NCBI GenBank assembly: GCA_907163375.1 | Contig: CAJQUW010007430.1 | Location: 100,233-164,232, forward strand | Reading direction: 5' to 3' | DNA length: 64,000 bases | DNA from: Prostheceraeus crozeri | Taxonomy: Eukaryota; Platyhelminthes; Polycladida; Euryleptidae | Part shown: piece after piece, positions 14,601-27,146 of the stretch | How the letters are laid out: every line of letters begins with the position of its first letter | Numbering within the stretch: the first letter of the stretch is position 1 | Program-made: the position numbers and the translations under genes | The notes under the pieces: model-generated | What the model was told of the DNA's origin: nothing | The model's input: the letters and a program-made list of their open reading frames with translations, nothing else | Database searches by the model: none

Positions 14601-17600
14601 CGGGATGCAGTTACTGAGTTTTTTGATTCTTTGACACCGGAATTTTTTCATAAAGCTTTTTGTGAATTGAGACTTCGTTGGCAAAAAGTGACGAATGCTA
14701 ACGGCTCATACATTGAAAAGTAAACTGTTTTCTGGAACAAAACATTTGTTTTTCCGTTAATTATTAGTCAGGTTATTAGTGATAGCTTAACTGTCAAGTT
14801 AATCTAAATATATTAATTCTAAATCGCTAGAATTTATAGGAAAATCTTGAAATTCAGACAAAAATGTTTGAAAATTTTGAAAAAATAGAAAACTGACCGG
14901 AAAAATTTCGGCAACCATATTTCTCATGCCTTAAAGACCTAAATTTACATCTGAAGTAGTATTCGTTATCACAGGTTATCTGCAAGTAGGTTAGTCCGGG
15001 ACATTTTGGATCACACCACGTATATATATTATTATATTATATTATATTATATTATATATTATTATTATATATTATTATTATATATTATATAATATATATT
15101 ATATATATTGTATATATTGCTTGTTTTCTTACAACCACCTGAAACTTTCTGAGTTATAGATTGAAGAATAGATGTACCAGCAGGCCTAATACACTATATT
15201 GTAGATAATTATTTTGACTACCGTTTACATTAGTGCAGTCATACTGATAACGTCATACTTCACCCGCTATAACCTACATGTATTTTCATAGCCATGTAAT
15301 GAAATGTCAATTGTGCTTCAATGATACAGCTTAATCGTGAGCATTATCTTCCTTTACAAAAATGCATCCTAGTAAGCAATATTATTAGCATAATATTAGG
15401 CTTACGAGTTCTGAAGAAAACTACAATGATTATCAGATGAAACCATTTGTGTACATTCTATCACTGTATAAGATAATTGCCATATTGATGTAAAACCTCA
15501 ATAGGGATCCTTCATTCGTCAATTCGTCATTTGATCCATTTCGCATGACTTTAGTTGACAGAAACCTATCTAATAAATACTTGAAAATATCAATATGCTT
15601 TGGAATATTCAGATAAAAGAGATGTTCAAAGTTTTAGGCTAGTTTAGCAGTTGGAAGCATGACAGCTAGAGAAATTTCCTTAACCACATTAGAAATTATA
15701 AAATCATTTTTATTCTGCTGAATTTTCTAACAGTATTTTTTTGATTTTTTCAATATTGTGTTTCAAAAATCCTATGAAACAAACATGGAATCTACATTAT
15801 TTGTCTAAAATTGAAGCAATCTAAATTGATTGCTGGTTATATGTCTGATTTTTAATACAATACAAAAGCTAGTTTTATGTATAAATATGGTCTGCTGCAT
15901 TTACGAATTGTTTAACAAGATGCAAGAAAAATACCTCCTAAGAGGTACTCCGACAAGCTATCATTTTTGTACCAGAAAGTAATATTCGCAATCTACACAG
16001 GTTCGTAGTATTCGTGGTAATGTATGGCTTGATGGCATCTTATGTGGTTATAATGCTATTCTACATTGCTTGATGTAAAAAGTGTGGGTTCACTTTTTTT
16101 CGTTTTTCCAAGTTATGGATTCGTTTTTTTCGCTTTTTTAAAATTCGAATCGGCTGGGTGGTCTGAGTAAAGTCTATCAAGTAGAGTGTGAGCTCCATTT
16201 CAGATAAGAGAACTTAACAGTAACAATTAAAATCATGACATCATTGACAGAAGTTAAAACATGATCTCCGTAATGTACATTGCAAAGAGACAATGAAGAC
16301 TTAGTGACAGTGTCCATGACACACGATTTGGATTCGTTTATTGGGAGACACAGAGTGTTAGACCAAGTGATAACATTGTAACTATTCATCAGAAGCCTGT
16401 CGCACAAATTGCAAAATATTACATGTTCCGCGTATTTAGCACTTAGGGAGTTTGTGCAGACACAAGATAGACTGCCAACAACCATACAAAAAAGGGTGGG
16501 ACCTAATACACTCCCCTGTGATACTCCACTGCAAATATTTGTTCACTGAGAAAACAATTCACAAGCTTTAACAGAATGGACACGATCACACAAATAACTT
16601 GAAGGCCATGAAATAATAAAAGGCGGTAGATCAAAATTGGCCGCAGTCTGAATAGCTGAAGAGTGCAGAATCCTAACAAAAGCCTGAGAACAGTCTATCG
16701 ACGTGACACACTGCACCAAGATTATTTTGTTTATCCTTTTTGTTTTATTTTTAGGCGATTTTAGTCAAACTTCCGTATCCAGATCTTAGGTGATCTACCG
16801 TGCGTTTCTTAAGTAGCTAGTTGGAAATTTGTTAAAAGCAACAACACATGTATTATGGAGAAGCAATAAGTTTTCGTAGCTATATTTTATGGAATTTATT
16901 TCCTGTGTTATATAAAATGCTTGTTTGTATTTTGGACCAGAAAAGATGTGTACTAATTTGTTCAAAAAAGTGTTGAAGTTTGAGGACCATCCGTTGAGAA
17001 TTTTCTGTGATGAGCGAACTGAAGTGATGTGTAGAAATCAATGTGCGTTGAAACGACCGAAGGCCAAGACTAAGCGTTTTTTAAATTATTTTATTAAATT
17101 TTGTAAATGACTGATCTGTGCACTCTGTGATCTTTACATTTCGATTAATATTTTATATCATGTGTAAATATGCATAGAATTTGTCAATGCGTTCACCGCC
17201 ACCGTGAAGCAAAATAAAGAATTTTGAATTTTGAGGTCTAGTCCTCTGAAGGGTTGATAATGAGTTCCTTAGTAGCCAGATTCGTCTTACTTAGGTTCAA
17301 CTACTTTTCGATTGTGCTTTGGAATACTACAGATATATTCTCTGATAACTTCATGATCCATTCATGGCATCCATTCACGAACTTGTCGACTGAATGTTAA
17401 AGGATAAGCATGTTCTTTCAGCACTCGAACATAGCGTTCGGAGTTCATAGTTTCCCTCATTACATGCAGTGAAGTCCGTCCATCACCCCAAATAGCTCCC
17501 CAAATGAGCAATTTCCTACAATAGTCCTGACTCCTCGGTGTAATAAAACGATCAGAATTTTTTATCCAATCAGCCAAAGCCGAAGTCGTCCTTAGAATTT

Positions 17601-20600
17601 CAATCAAACAGCTGCTGCGTTCGACCAAGCGACAGCGGCAACTTTTCACATACCACTGTTGTATGTTTTTTTGTGCCGCTCGGGCATATTCTACTTAGAC
17701 TGGCTCTTGCGACTCGCAGTAGTTAGGCTCCTTAAGTCGCCTCCAAACTGTTGTCTTGGAACAATTTGAACCTCTTGAGAGCTCAGATAAAGAAGTAATG
17801 AGATCACTGTTGACCAAACCAGTGATCACTATTTAACTTGCGAGAAGTCAGATTCGGTCGGACGGACGGTCTCCCATCAGGCAGGTGACAGCCTTGTTAC
17901 AGCCTAGATCAAATATTTCTTGTAGGAACTTTTAATTGTTGTGACACAGTCGCAACTGGCCGGCCACTTCGGATCGAAGGTTCAGCTTGACCCCTTGAAA
18001 AGTCCATCAAGCAAGCCTTCACTTCAGAAGTTTCTTATCATTACTGAAAGACGTATAGGATGAATTAATTCGATGTCATTTTACACATTCGCTGTGAACT
18101 TTCATGACAGAGCGCCATCAAAGCGAATTTTGTTGAACAAGCGTGTGATTTTTTTCGCTTTGCATTTCTTATTGATTATTTGGAATAATTTTTTAGAGGG
18201 AAATGCATCACCGAACGAAATTATTCTAATGACACTAATTATTCCCATTTCAATTACAGGAAGTAGGCATTCAGGAAGTGATCGATAGCGAATACCCGGA
18301 AATTTCTAAGTTAGGTATTCTGCAAGTGGCTGGGGATGATCGCCAAGGTCGAAAGGTTATTGTGTTTTCCGCTTGTCGACTGCCTCCTAGTAACACGCTA
18401 GACCACAAGCTATTGTTGGAATACATCAAAAAGACGTTGGACCAATACGTTGCAAACGACTATACACTTATTTACTTTCACTACGGCTTCAATAGCAAGA
18501 ACAAACCGAGCTTCCGCTGGATGCGCCAAGCGTACAGCTACTTGGACAGAAAGTTAGTGATTTGCTTTTGTAAATATTTTTATGCAGTTAGTTCAGTTTC
18601 CATTATTTACAGTTTTAAGAAGAATCTCAAGGCCCTTTATTTAGTTCATCCAACAAATTTCATCAAATTCCTGCGAACATTGTTTCAACCGATTATCAGG
18701 TGAGTTGCAACCGCTTCCGTTTTCTGTCAATATTTTTAATCCTAGGTTATCTGCTTTCCAGTGTCAAATTTGGCCGCAAAGTTTTCTATATTGATTATCT
18801 GCATGAGTTACAGGATTATATCCACGTGGACCAATTGCCCATTCCTCAACGAGTTCGCGAGTAAGTGCAAAATTGAATAAATATCGGATACGATAGTGAA
18901 ATCAGGAGTCAATTTGCCTAGTAGTAAAGTTAATGGATCTGAACCGATTTATCACCCGATTAAGTAAATTATATGAAATTCAACCAAATATTCAGATGTA
19001 GTGTACTGCACTCACAGGTTCGTCCTTCTGATGTCCGTCTACTAACTAGGTCTGCATCTCATCTGAATTTTAGATTTTCCACAAATAATAGCAAACGCAT
19101 TTCAGCAATCATACAAGGTTAGCCAAATGCAGATCTATGATTCGGGTAGCAATGTTTCCCCAATATCATGATTGTAATACTGTTTTACTTATTGCAAGTA
19201 TCCACAGTATCTGTGGGTGAAGGTTTAACACTTGGAGAGGCATTCAAGTACAAATATCCCAATAGTGCATTAAATGCACCAGAATTAAATTATAATGGCA
19301 AATTTAGATATGTCAGTATACTATTTCTCATCAGCTGTTAGCTGTCACAAGTAGATATGCACACTGAACGTCATAAATTTTGCAACAATTGAAAATCTAT
19401 TTAATTTGATTAGATTCCACTTATATTTATAGCTTCCTGGGTATCATGATCTTGTACGCCTTTACTATAGTCCATCACAACTATGTAAGACGAACTTTAA
19501 AGCACCTTGACCCTGTCTGAATGAATGAATGTATGCTACTGAATGAGGCATTGTCAAAAATTGTCAAATGTGGATGTCTTGCCCACAATTGCTTGCACGA
19601 TCGAGATTGCCTTGCAGTCTGTTTCGTCGCGAGATCTGGATTTGCGATCGTCGCCTCAGTTGCCATCTCACTCACCCATATAAATTCAAATCCTCTAAAA
19701 GCCGATCACTTAGCAACTATAATGCAGAAAATCAGCCAAGACTGCGCTATTGAGCAGATATCTAAATAGAGAAGCCTGAACTCTCTAAATCACTCCTCGC
19801 CAGCACTAACGTTGCCATCAGAAACTTTTGAAACCATTTCACAAATTTGGCATTTTTTGATTGATCGGCTCATAAGTTTTGACTTTCTTCGTATTTTCAG
19901 TTGAATAGTGCAATGATTTTCAGTGAATTCAAATTGATCGCGACACATCGGTTTTTAATAAGAAAACTGATGTGTAGATGTAGAGATTAAATTTGCTTTT
20001 TAGATTATCTGCTCAACAGCTCAAAGGTCTTGGTGCTATTTGCATTATGGTTGCTAAGTGATCGGCTTTTAAAGGATTTGAACTGATGTGGAGTGCTGCG
20101 GTTTCGTTTTGAAAAGCTCAAGTTTGACATTTTTGGATGATCAATTGAATTCACCGGGTAAATTTGTAATTTTTGGCTGCGTTTAGAAAGAGAATTAACC
20201 AATAGATTGATTGAAAATTCTGATTTCACGACGATTCATGACTGTGTATGAAGCAGGCTGCAAGGCCATGTCCTTAACATCATGAGGATGGGTTAGCAAT
20301 GTTGATCAGTCTCAAGTGACGAATCATTAAGCGTAGCGAATGGTATAGTGTAACTGCCGAGTCGGCGCAGATTTAATGCAAAATGGACAGGCTCAGCTCG
20401 TCTCTGCACTTGAGGCTGTTTTTCATTTGCGCTACTCGGCAGTTGTGCTCGTTCTCGGCAGGTTAGACGATCGTCGTACAAGCAATTGTGGGTCGGAAAT
20501 TAAGAACGGTAATGTAGCTATTTTTAGACTAATCATCTGCTTTTGTTAATTTTTCTTGCACGTCATCGATGGTGTCAATGAAACTTCGCATCGTTTGAAT

Positions 20601-23600
20601 CCACTGTTTCTCATCGTTCCGAACATCTCATCATTGTGATCAATCACCGTCACATCCGTCGATATCTTCGTTTTTGTGCTCATTCTCACCGATTCATCGT
20701 GATCAGTGTTAATTTATCACTATCTGCCTGCTGACAATGTTGTGTATGTCCACTTGCACGGACATCATACCTTGATCTCACTGTCAATCGAACATATTAC
20801 AAGACGATCTTGCATATCATGACGCTGTGTTGATCCGGTGGTCAGATGGCCTGAATTTTGGTTTTCCACGCCTAAGAGACCGTGTTCGATTTTGTGACAA
20901 CCGTCGCTGCACCATGTTGCGGTCATTTTCAATACCATTTACTTTAATGACTAATGCACAGAATTAGATTCATCTGCGCGCGCTTCCGAGGCAGATAAAC
21001 AAAATATTTAATTCTGTGGACTAATGTGACGCGGAAGCGTTCGCGATCTGGATCTGCACAATGAACTCATGTCAATGAGTTGAAGCAAGCAGGGTTGCCA
21101 ACAGGTCACTATTTAGTGACTAGTCACTATTAGTAACTATTTGGTCACTTTTTTTGTCAAGTCACTGCAAAATAGTGACTATTTTTTGTAAATCATTTGA
21201 CGATTTTATATCAAAAATATTTAGAATCGGTCCATAAATCGGACAAAACGCAAACATAACTCAATTTACATAATATTTTACCTACACTTAAGTGTACATA
21301 TTTTATTAATCGGTATGCGGCTGGTATTTCATTTTGTTGTATCTACAGTCATAGTAGGAATTTTCAGGTTTTTCGTCATAACATCTTGCAGATTCTATGA
21401 AGTACTGGGAGAACCTTTCATTAAGGTATGATCACGCCGCTGAGTTGCATTTGTTATGGAATGTGAAGATTAAAATTCATGATATACGAAATCTGGTTAC
21501 ATTTTCGGTTTTCCTATGAGAGCAAGTACCTGCTATCAATTACAGAAGAAGTAAATGTGTTGGAAAATTTGGAAAATGATAGGAAAAATTGCTTTTCTGG
21601 ATAATTACCGAGATGCCATATCAAACGTTGGGTCCGCTATTCTGGTCAAGACGAATATGTGTAATGGAGTGACTATCCTTGATTTAGTGACTATTACGCA
21701 ATGTTAATGTCATTCTATTGAATGACAAGCATGTAGTAGGCATACATGTCGTAATACATGTGTTGTACAATTGGACATGTATGACTTAACTTAGTTGCAT
21801 TTTTCTACGTGGATTCATGAATAAATGGATGCTACATACATTTGATGTTTTCATTGTTTTTGTTACTTGTTATCATGGTTATTTCGCGTTTCGAAGTTTG
21901 GAAGCTTTCTTTGCAGTATCATGTATAGGTCCAAGATTGCAAATTTATAATGATACATTCATCATGGCTAATCGAAGTAGCTGACATGAAAGGGACCAAT
22001 AAATGATGATTGCAGTGACTAATTTGGCTTTCAGAAGGAACTACATCGGTGAGTTTTGTTTTTGTTTATCTCGTTAAATTCATGTACACGTAAATGATAT
22101 TACGATGTTGATGTAATAATTTACATTATGAGCATATAACAATGAATACTGTGTATTTTATTTTATCATGTTTATTGTATCGAAACATAAATACATTAAT
22201 AACATAAATACTTGTATTCGCATCATACACTGTTTATAATACGTTTGCTGAACGTTAGATACGATACCTTTACGAACATTAGAGACCTGAGAACTACATG
22301 TGATAATAAAGAGCTATCTTCTTTCACAGTTTTAAAGTGCTGATAGATTTTTACAAGTTTAAATATTGAAACATATTTCAATCTCAAACGTGGAAAATCA
22401 AATAACAATCATAAAGGGTTGTCATAACAGCAGTGAAATCTTGTTTCTGACGATTTCCATTATGGTAACTCATCATACTCGTCGTAAATATTTTGGCGAA
22501 CACTGCATATTTTATACCACCAGACGTAAACAAGCCCATTGCCTTTTTCAGAATCTTTTTGTCTGTCATAATTTTGTTAATTGATTATATTTTAATTTTG
22601 ATGACTTTCAATAATCTAATTACATGTAGAAGTAAACTTCGGTGAAAACAATTAGTGGCTGGGGTTGCAATGCAAGCGCAGTCGAATTTACTTCAATATG
22701 AATTCGTAGAGAAATTACAATTTTCTACAAATTATTTGTACCCATTCCGTCAGAGAGTTAGCATCAGTCTGTCATCATTCAATGATGGCATATTTGGTTA
22801 CAGTATGTAGTATGTGTATTGTGTATGTTTAAACTGTTAGACATGATCAGCAAATAATTCAGAGCATACAGTTAAATCAACTTTGTGATTCTATAAAGTA
22901 GGCATGGTAATGTATGGCATAATGTAGGTCTTGTATGATCGATGATATCTTGCAAAAGTAAGGAGAAGTATGTGTGATAAAATCCAGTAGGCCCTACTCA
23001 AAAATTTTCATGTGGGAGTCGCTGAAAATAGCTCGGAAATGTTGCATCCGTTTAACATATTGTACTGCAAGCGCACTTGTCAAATAGAATACCACGGTCT
23101 TTTACATACACAAATATTGCCTTAAGTTCTTTTAGTACAATGGACAGAAATGAACAACCTATTCTTCATAAATATGTAGATGAGATCTAAGAAGCATACC
23201 CTTTAATTCAACAATTACACGTATATATCGATGAAATTTGTGAAATGGTTTTCTTCTCTTTTCAGATATAGGAAAGTGTTCGTTTAGCTCGAGGGTGACT
23301 GAAAAATATCCATGGGCTGTCGCTGTACCTGGTAACATTTATGTTGCACGATGCAAACTCGACAATAAAGTGATAAACATCAAATCTGGGTTTCAAAAAT
23401 TGCATCAACATTCTGTCTCAGATGTACATATAAGTGTTTCAGATGCATCGCAAACCAGCATTTCCACATCTTTAAGTCGCATGAAGTCAGAAGCAGATTT
23501 GAAAGCCACAGCTACTTTTTTTCAATTCTTAAAATTGTAATGGACGGCGGATCTTTTTTGTCATCCGATCCGTGTGCAACTGGTAGAGATTTTTACGTAA

Positions 23601-26600
23601 AAATGTTCTCTGACACGAAATGTGCTATAAGTTGTGGACGCACGAAGCCTGAATATGTCATTACTCACGCTGTGGCTCCATTTTTTCTTAAAGAATTGAC
23701 TGAAAATGTTAACAAACGGTACGGGTTACATTTCGACGAGTCATCTTACAATGATAAAGTGAGACTCGAAATCCATCTATGTTATATGGAAGCAGATGGG
23801 GCGAGAAAAATCCGTTACTTGAAGACTGTCGAATTAGAGCCGAAAATAGATTTGGAGAAGGATTTCCTCTTAAATGACAATAAAATCAGTAAAAAATTTG
23901 AAGATAATGGATAGTGAAACAGTGTTCGACGAAGTCATAAATGCACTATCCAACTTCCAACTTGATATTGCGAACTTAACGTACATAATGACAGACAATT
24001 GTGCAACTATGCAAGGCTCCAAAACTGGCGTGATTGCAAGATTAAGAGAGGTCTCTTGCAATCTGATTGATTTCCCTGGATGTAGTTGCCACAATATTCA
24101 TTTGCTCTGTAATGAGGAAATTAAACGTGATTCAGAAGGCATTCTCAAGATGATTGTTAGATTCGTAGAGTTATTTTCTGACTATCTGAACACCTCTCAT
24201 AAAGCTAGATTTCTCTTCAAAAAGTCTTCAAAGGTTCTTGGAACTAAATGCATATACTCATTTAGCCCCACTAGATTTCTCGATATTTTTCGTGTGATGG
24301 AAAATATTCTGGATCAGTTCCCAATTGTGTTAAAACTTACACAACTTTCCAACATTCAAGAATTGAAAAATATTGTCAACCAAAACTGCGCTTTGATTCA
24401 TATCGACCAGTTCGTGATTCATCACAAACCAATGCATGATTTGACTGCCGCATTTCAGTCCAAGGAATTAAGCATTCATACCACATTAGAACTGGTTTTG
24501 AGTTTCTTGTCAAAATTAAGGTTTCGCTTAGGGGTTTCAGCAAATTTCCAGACTCACAGTTATTATCATAAATTGTTTGATGGAGAAGATGAACCAATAA
24601 ATATTGATTAAAAAAACAAAGGTATATTTTTTCTGAGACGCACGACCATGTGATGTCTAAATTGCAAACTTTAAGTGACCAAGACATAGATCGCATTCCA
24701 AACTTGTGGAATTCTTATAATGAGGAGTTATATTCTCGGGTTTTGAAGCGGTTTCAGAGTTTTCTGCAGTCTAGTATAACTCGAGGCTGTCACGTATTCC
24801 ACTTCAAACTCTCTGAGGTCACACCGTCGGGAAAGAAAAAGTTTGCTGAGCTGGCAAAAGCATTCAATGTTCATGCTATTACAGTGATTGATGAATTATG
24901 CGAACTTCAGGCTCATAATCCCGATTGTACTTTGATTGATCTTTTCCGCCGATCCAGGACAGCACCTGTTCACTCAAACTACCCAAAATTGATGGAACTC
25001 ACAGAATCTTATTTGTTGGTTGTAACTCACAATATGGACGTTGAACGCGGTTTTTCCGTAATGAAAACCGCTGAAACAGTCCAACAAAACAAGATGAGAC
25101 CAATTTTGTACGACTCTGTGCGATTTGTGAGAGATCGATCCTACAATCCACCGAAGTCCTTATTGAATGATGTTCAATCTGCTGGTTCGAATTACAGGAA
25201 AGAGTCTGCGAAATTGGCCGCGGTGAACAAGGAGCGCCTTGTTCAAGGGTCCTCCTTGCGAGAAACCTTGAGCGTCTTCAAAAGACACACTTCAAAAGAG
25301 CTGAAAAGAGACATTGACCAAGTGGAAATGGAGATTTTTGAAACGCGGAAACGGATAGTGGATCTGGAACAAAAAAGGCGCAGGTTGCACTTGGAACAAA
25401 CGAACGAGTCTTCACGAACAACTACGATTTCAAATAAAATCATAGACTCAATGTTTTCTTCGAACTGATATCCCTATCGTTATGTTTGGTATCGCTGTCC
25501 CAAGTGAACTTTCTAGCATGTGTTGATATTTCAACAAGTTTTCATGATCATATCGCACTTCGATGGCCTTTTGTTTTTATCTCATGTACTTTTAGGTTTC
25601 AATTAGGTGAAGTACGTGCTACATACACGTATTTATACCTATGTATAATGGTGCCATCCAAAATTAGATAAGTCACCCTCTATGCACGAATCTCGAAGTA
25701 AATTTCGAAGTACTCATGCAAGATTGTACTCGAAAACGCCGTAAATTTCAAATATTCTTTCGTCAAAGGTATGGAATGAATTTTATATTAGTTTCGAGAG
25801 GGCTGTCAATAATCTTATGTTTTATTTCATGAAAATATCTTTTAGTTTATCTTAACTGTAGCATTCATTTTCTTCATCGTCTGTTAAGATGTCGGTTCTG
25901 ACTCTAATAGAACCTGGGGGCTATATTAATTCAGATTGCTCTGACCCGGGTTCTATTGGAGGACTGGGTTCTAATTTATCACATTGACAATTTATCAGTA
26001 AAAATATGACCTCAACCCTGGCATTCAGTGATCTTACATTAAAATATCGTCCTGTTGTATGACCTCTTGCTGTTACTGTTCAGTATACCATAGTTGAAAT
26101 CTTTCTTACATGTACGAGTATGCGCTTGCTCATGGTATCTTGAATAGCCTATTCCTATAGCTTCTGAGTCGTAGCCGGGTTCTATTAAATCAGATTGCTC
26201 TAACCCGGGCTCCATTGGAGTATATACGGTATATTAATTTTCATTGTTACATTTCTTATTCTATCAATCTTTGTTCACATAGATTATTTTCTGGTTGACT
26301 GTTGTAGAAAGACGATTTGAGTCTTTCATATTCAGCAAAATTGTGATACCGTATAACTGGTGCTCAAATCGAGTTATTTACTTCTTGTGATGTCGTTTTC
26401 ATAAAAATTCATAGGGTAGTTAGTCAATGTTATAGGCGCCTAATATATCCATAGATCTATTCATATTATTGCAACGAAATGATTTATGAGCTAATGATAG
26501 TACGTACATTGGTTCAACTTCATGCATATGGTAGGTACTAAACAATCTAACAAGTATGGAATAAATTTAGTCACCGGTAGAAATTTTATGTTGTTGGCTC

Positions 26601-27093
26601 ACAATCCTTAAAATCATTACCATTTAGCCACTTTTCTCGAGATTTTAGGTCACTATTTTGATCGTTTGGTGTTGGCAACCCTGGAAGCAAGTAATAAAGG
26701 AAACGAATAATGACATCATTAGCGTGTTGAGAGCGGGCAAGAATGCCATAACGAAGCAAACCCACGCTTTGGTGTTGAGATCTGAATCTATTGAGAAGTC
26801 ATTCATGTCTTTCAGAAATGAACCGTACAGTTTGAAAGCTTTGATGACTGTTCTAAGGGGTGAATTGAACTATATTGTCCATAACACCTCTGAGTTTTGT
26901 CTGTAAGAAATGCAGGATAGATTGAGTAAAGCAAGCAACTTGTTATTTCATGAAATGGAAGAAAGTCATGGCACTGTTGAGAAACGAGTGGGATAAAAAA
27001 GAAATTGAAAGAATTTTTGAGAAACTTGATATCGACATTACTGTCACTAGTACCAGACAAATTGGAAAGCCTGCCAAATCCAACCCACTTCGC

Positions 27094-27146
<53 letters not shown>

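Larger units (their letters stand above)
11007..16165. mobile_element. hAT-like element with CAGACCACCCAG ends, host to Tc1 and mariner insertions
   Basis: The ends are inverted copies: CAGACCACCCAG at 11007 and CTGGGTGGTCTG ending 16165, each followed inward by T-rich CGCTTTTTT-type words. It splits a LINE. Removing the Tc1 (11833-13246) and the mariner (13282-15021) leaves about 2 kb without a transposase frame, so it looks non-autonomous. The flanks contain a 17-bp near-repeat (10982-10998 and 16171-16187, 3 mismatches). No clean 8-bp duplication is seen, so the superfamily is uncertain. Confidence 0.5.

Noticed and set aside
16925-17110. Stand-alone host gene on the + strand
   Set aside because: A 61-codon frame followed by an AATAAA and ATTTTGA repeat tail is better explained as a LINE end.
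23870-24094. Minus-strand ORFs within the hAT transposase
   Set aside because: Antisense shadows; the + frames carry BED, catalytic and dimerisation motifs.
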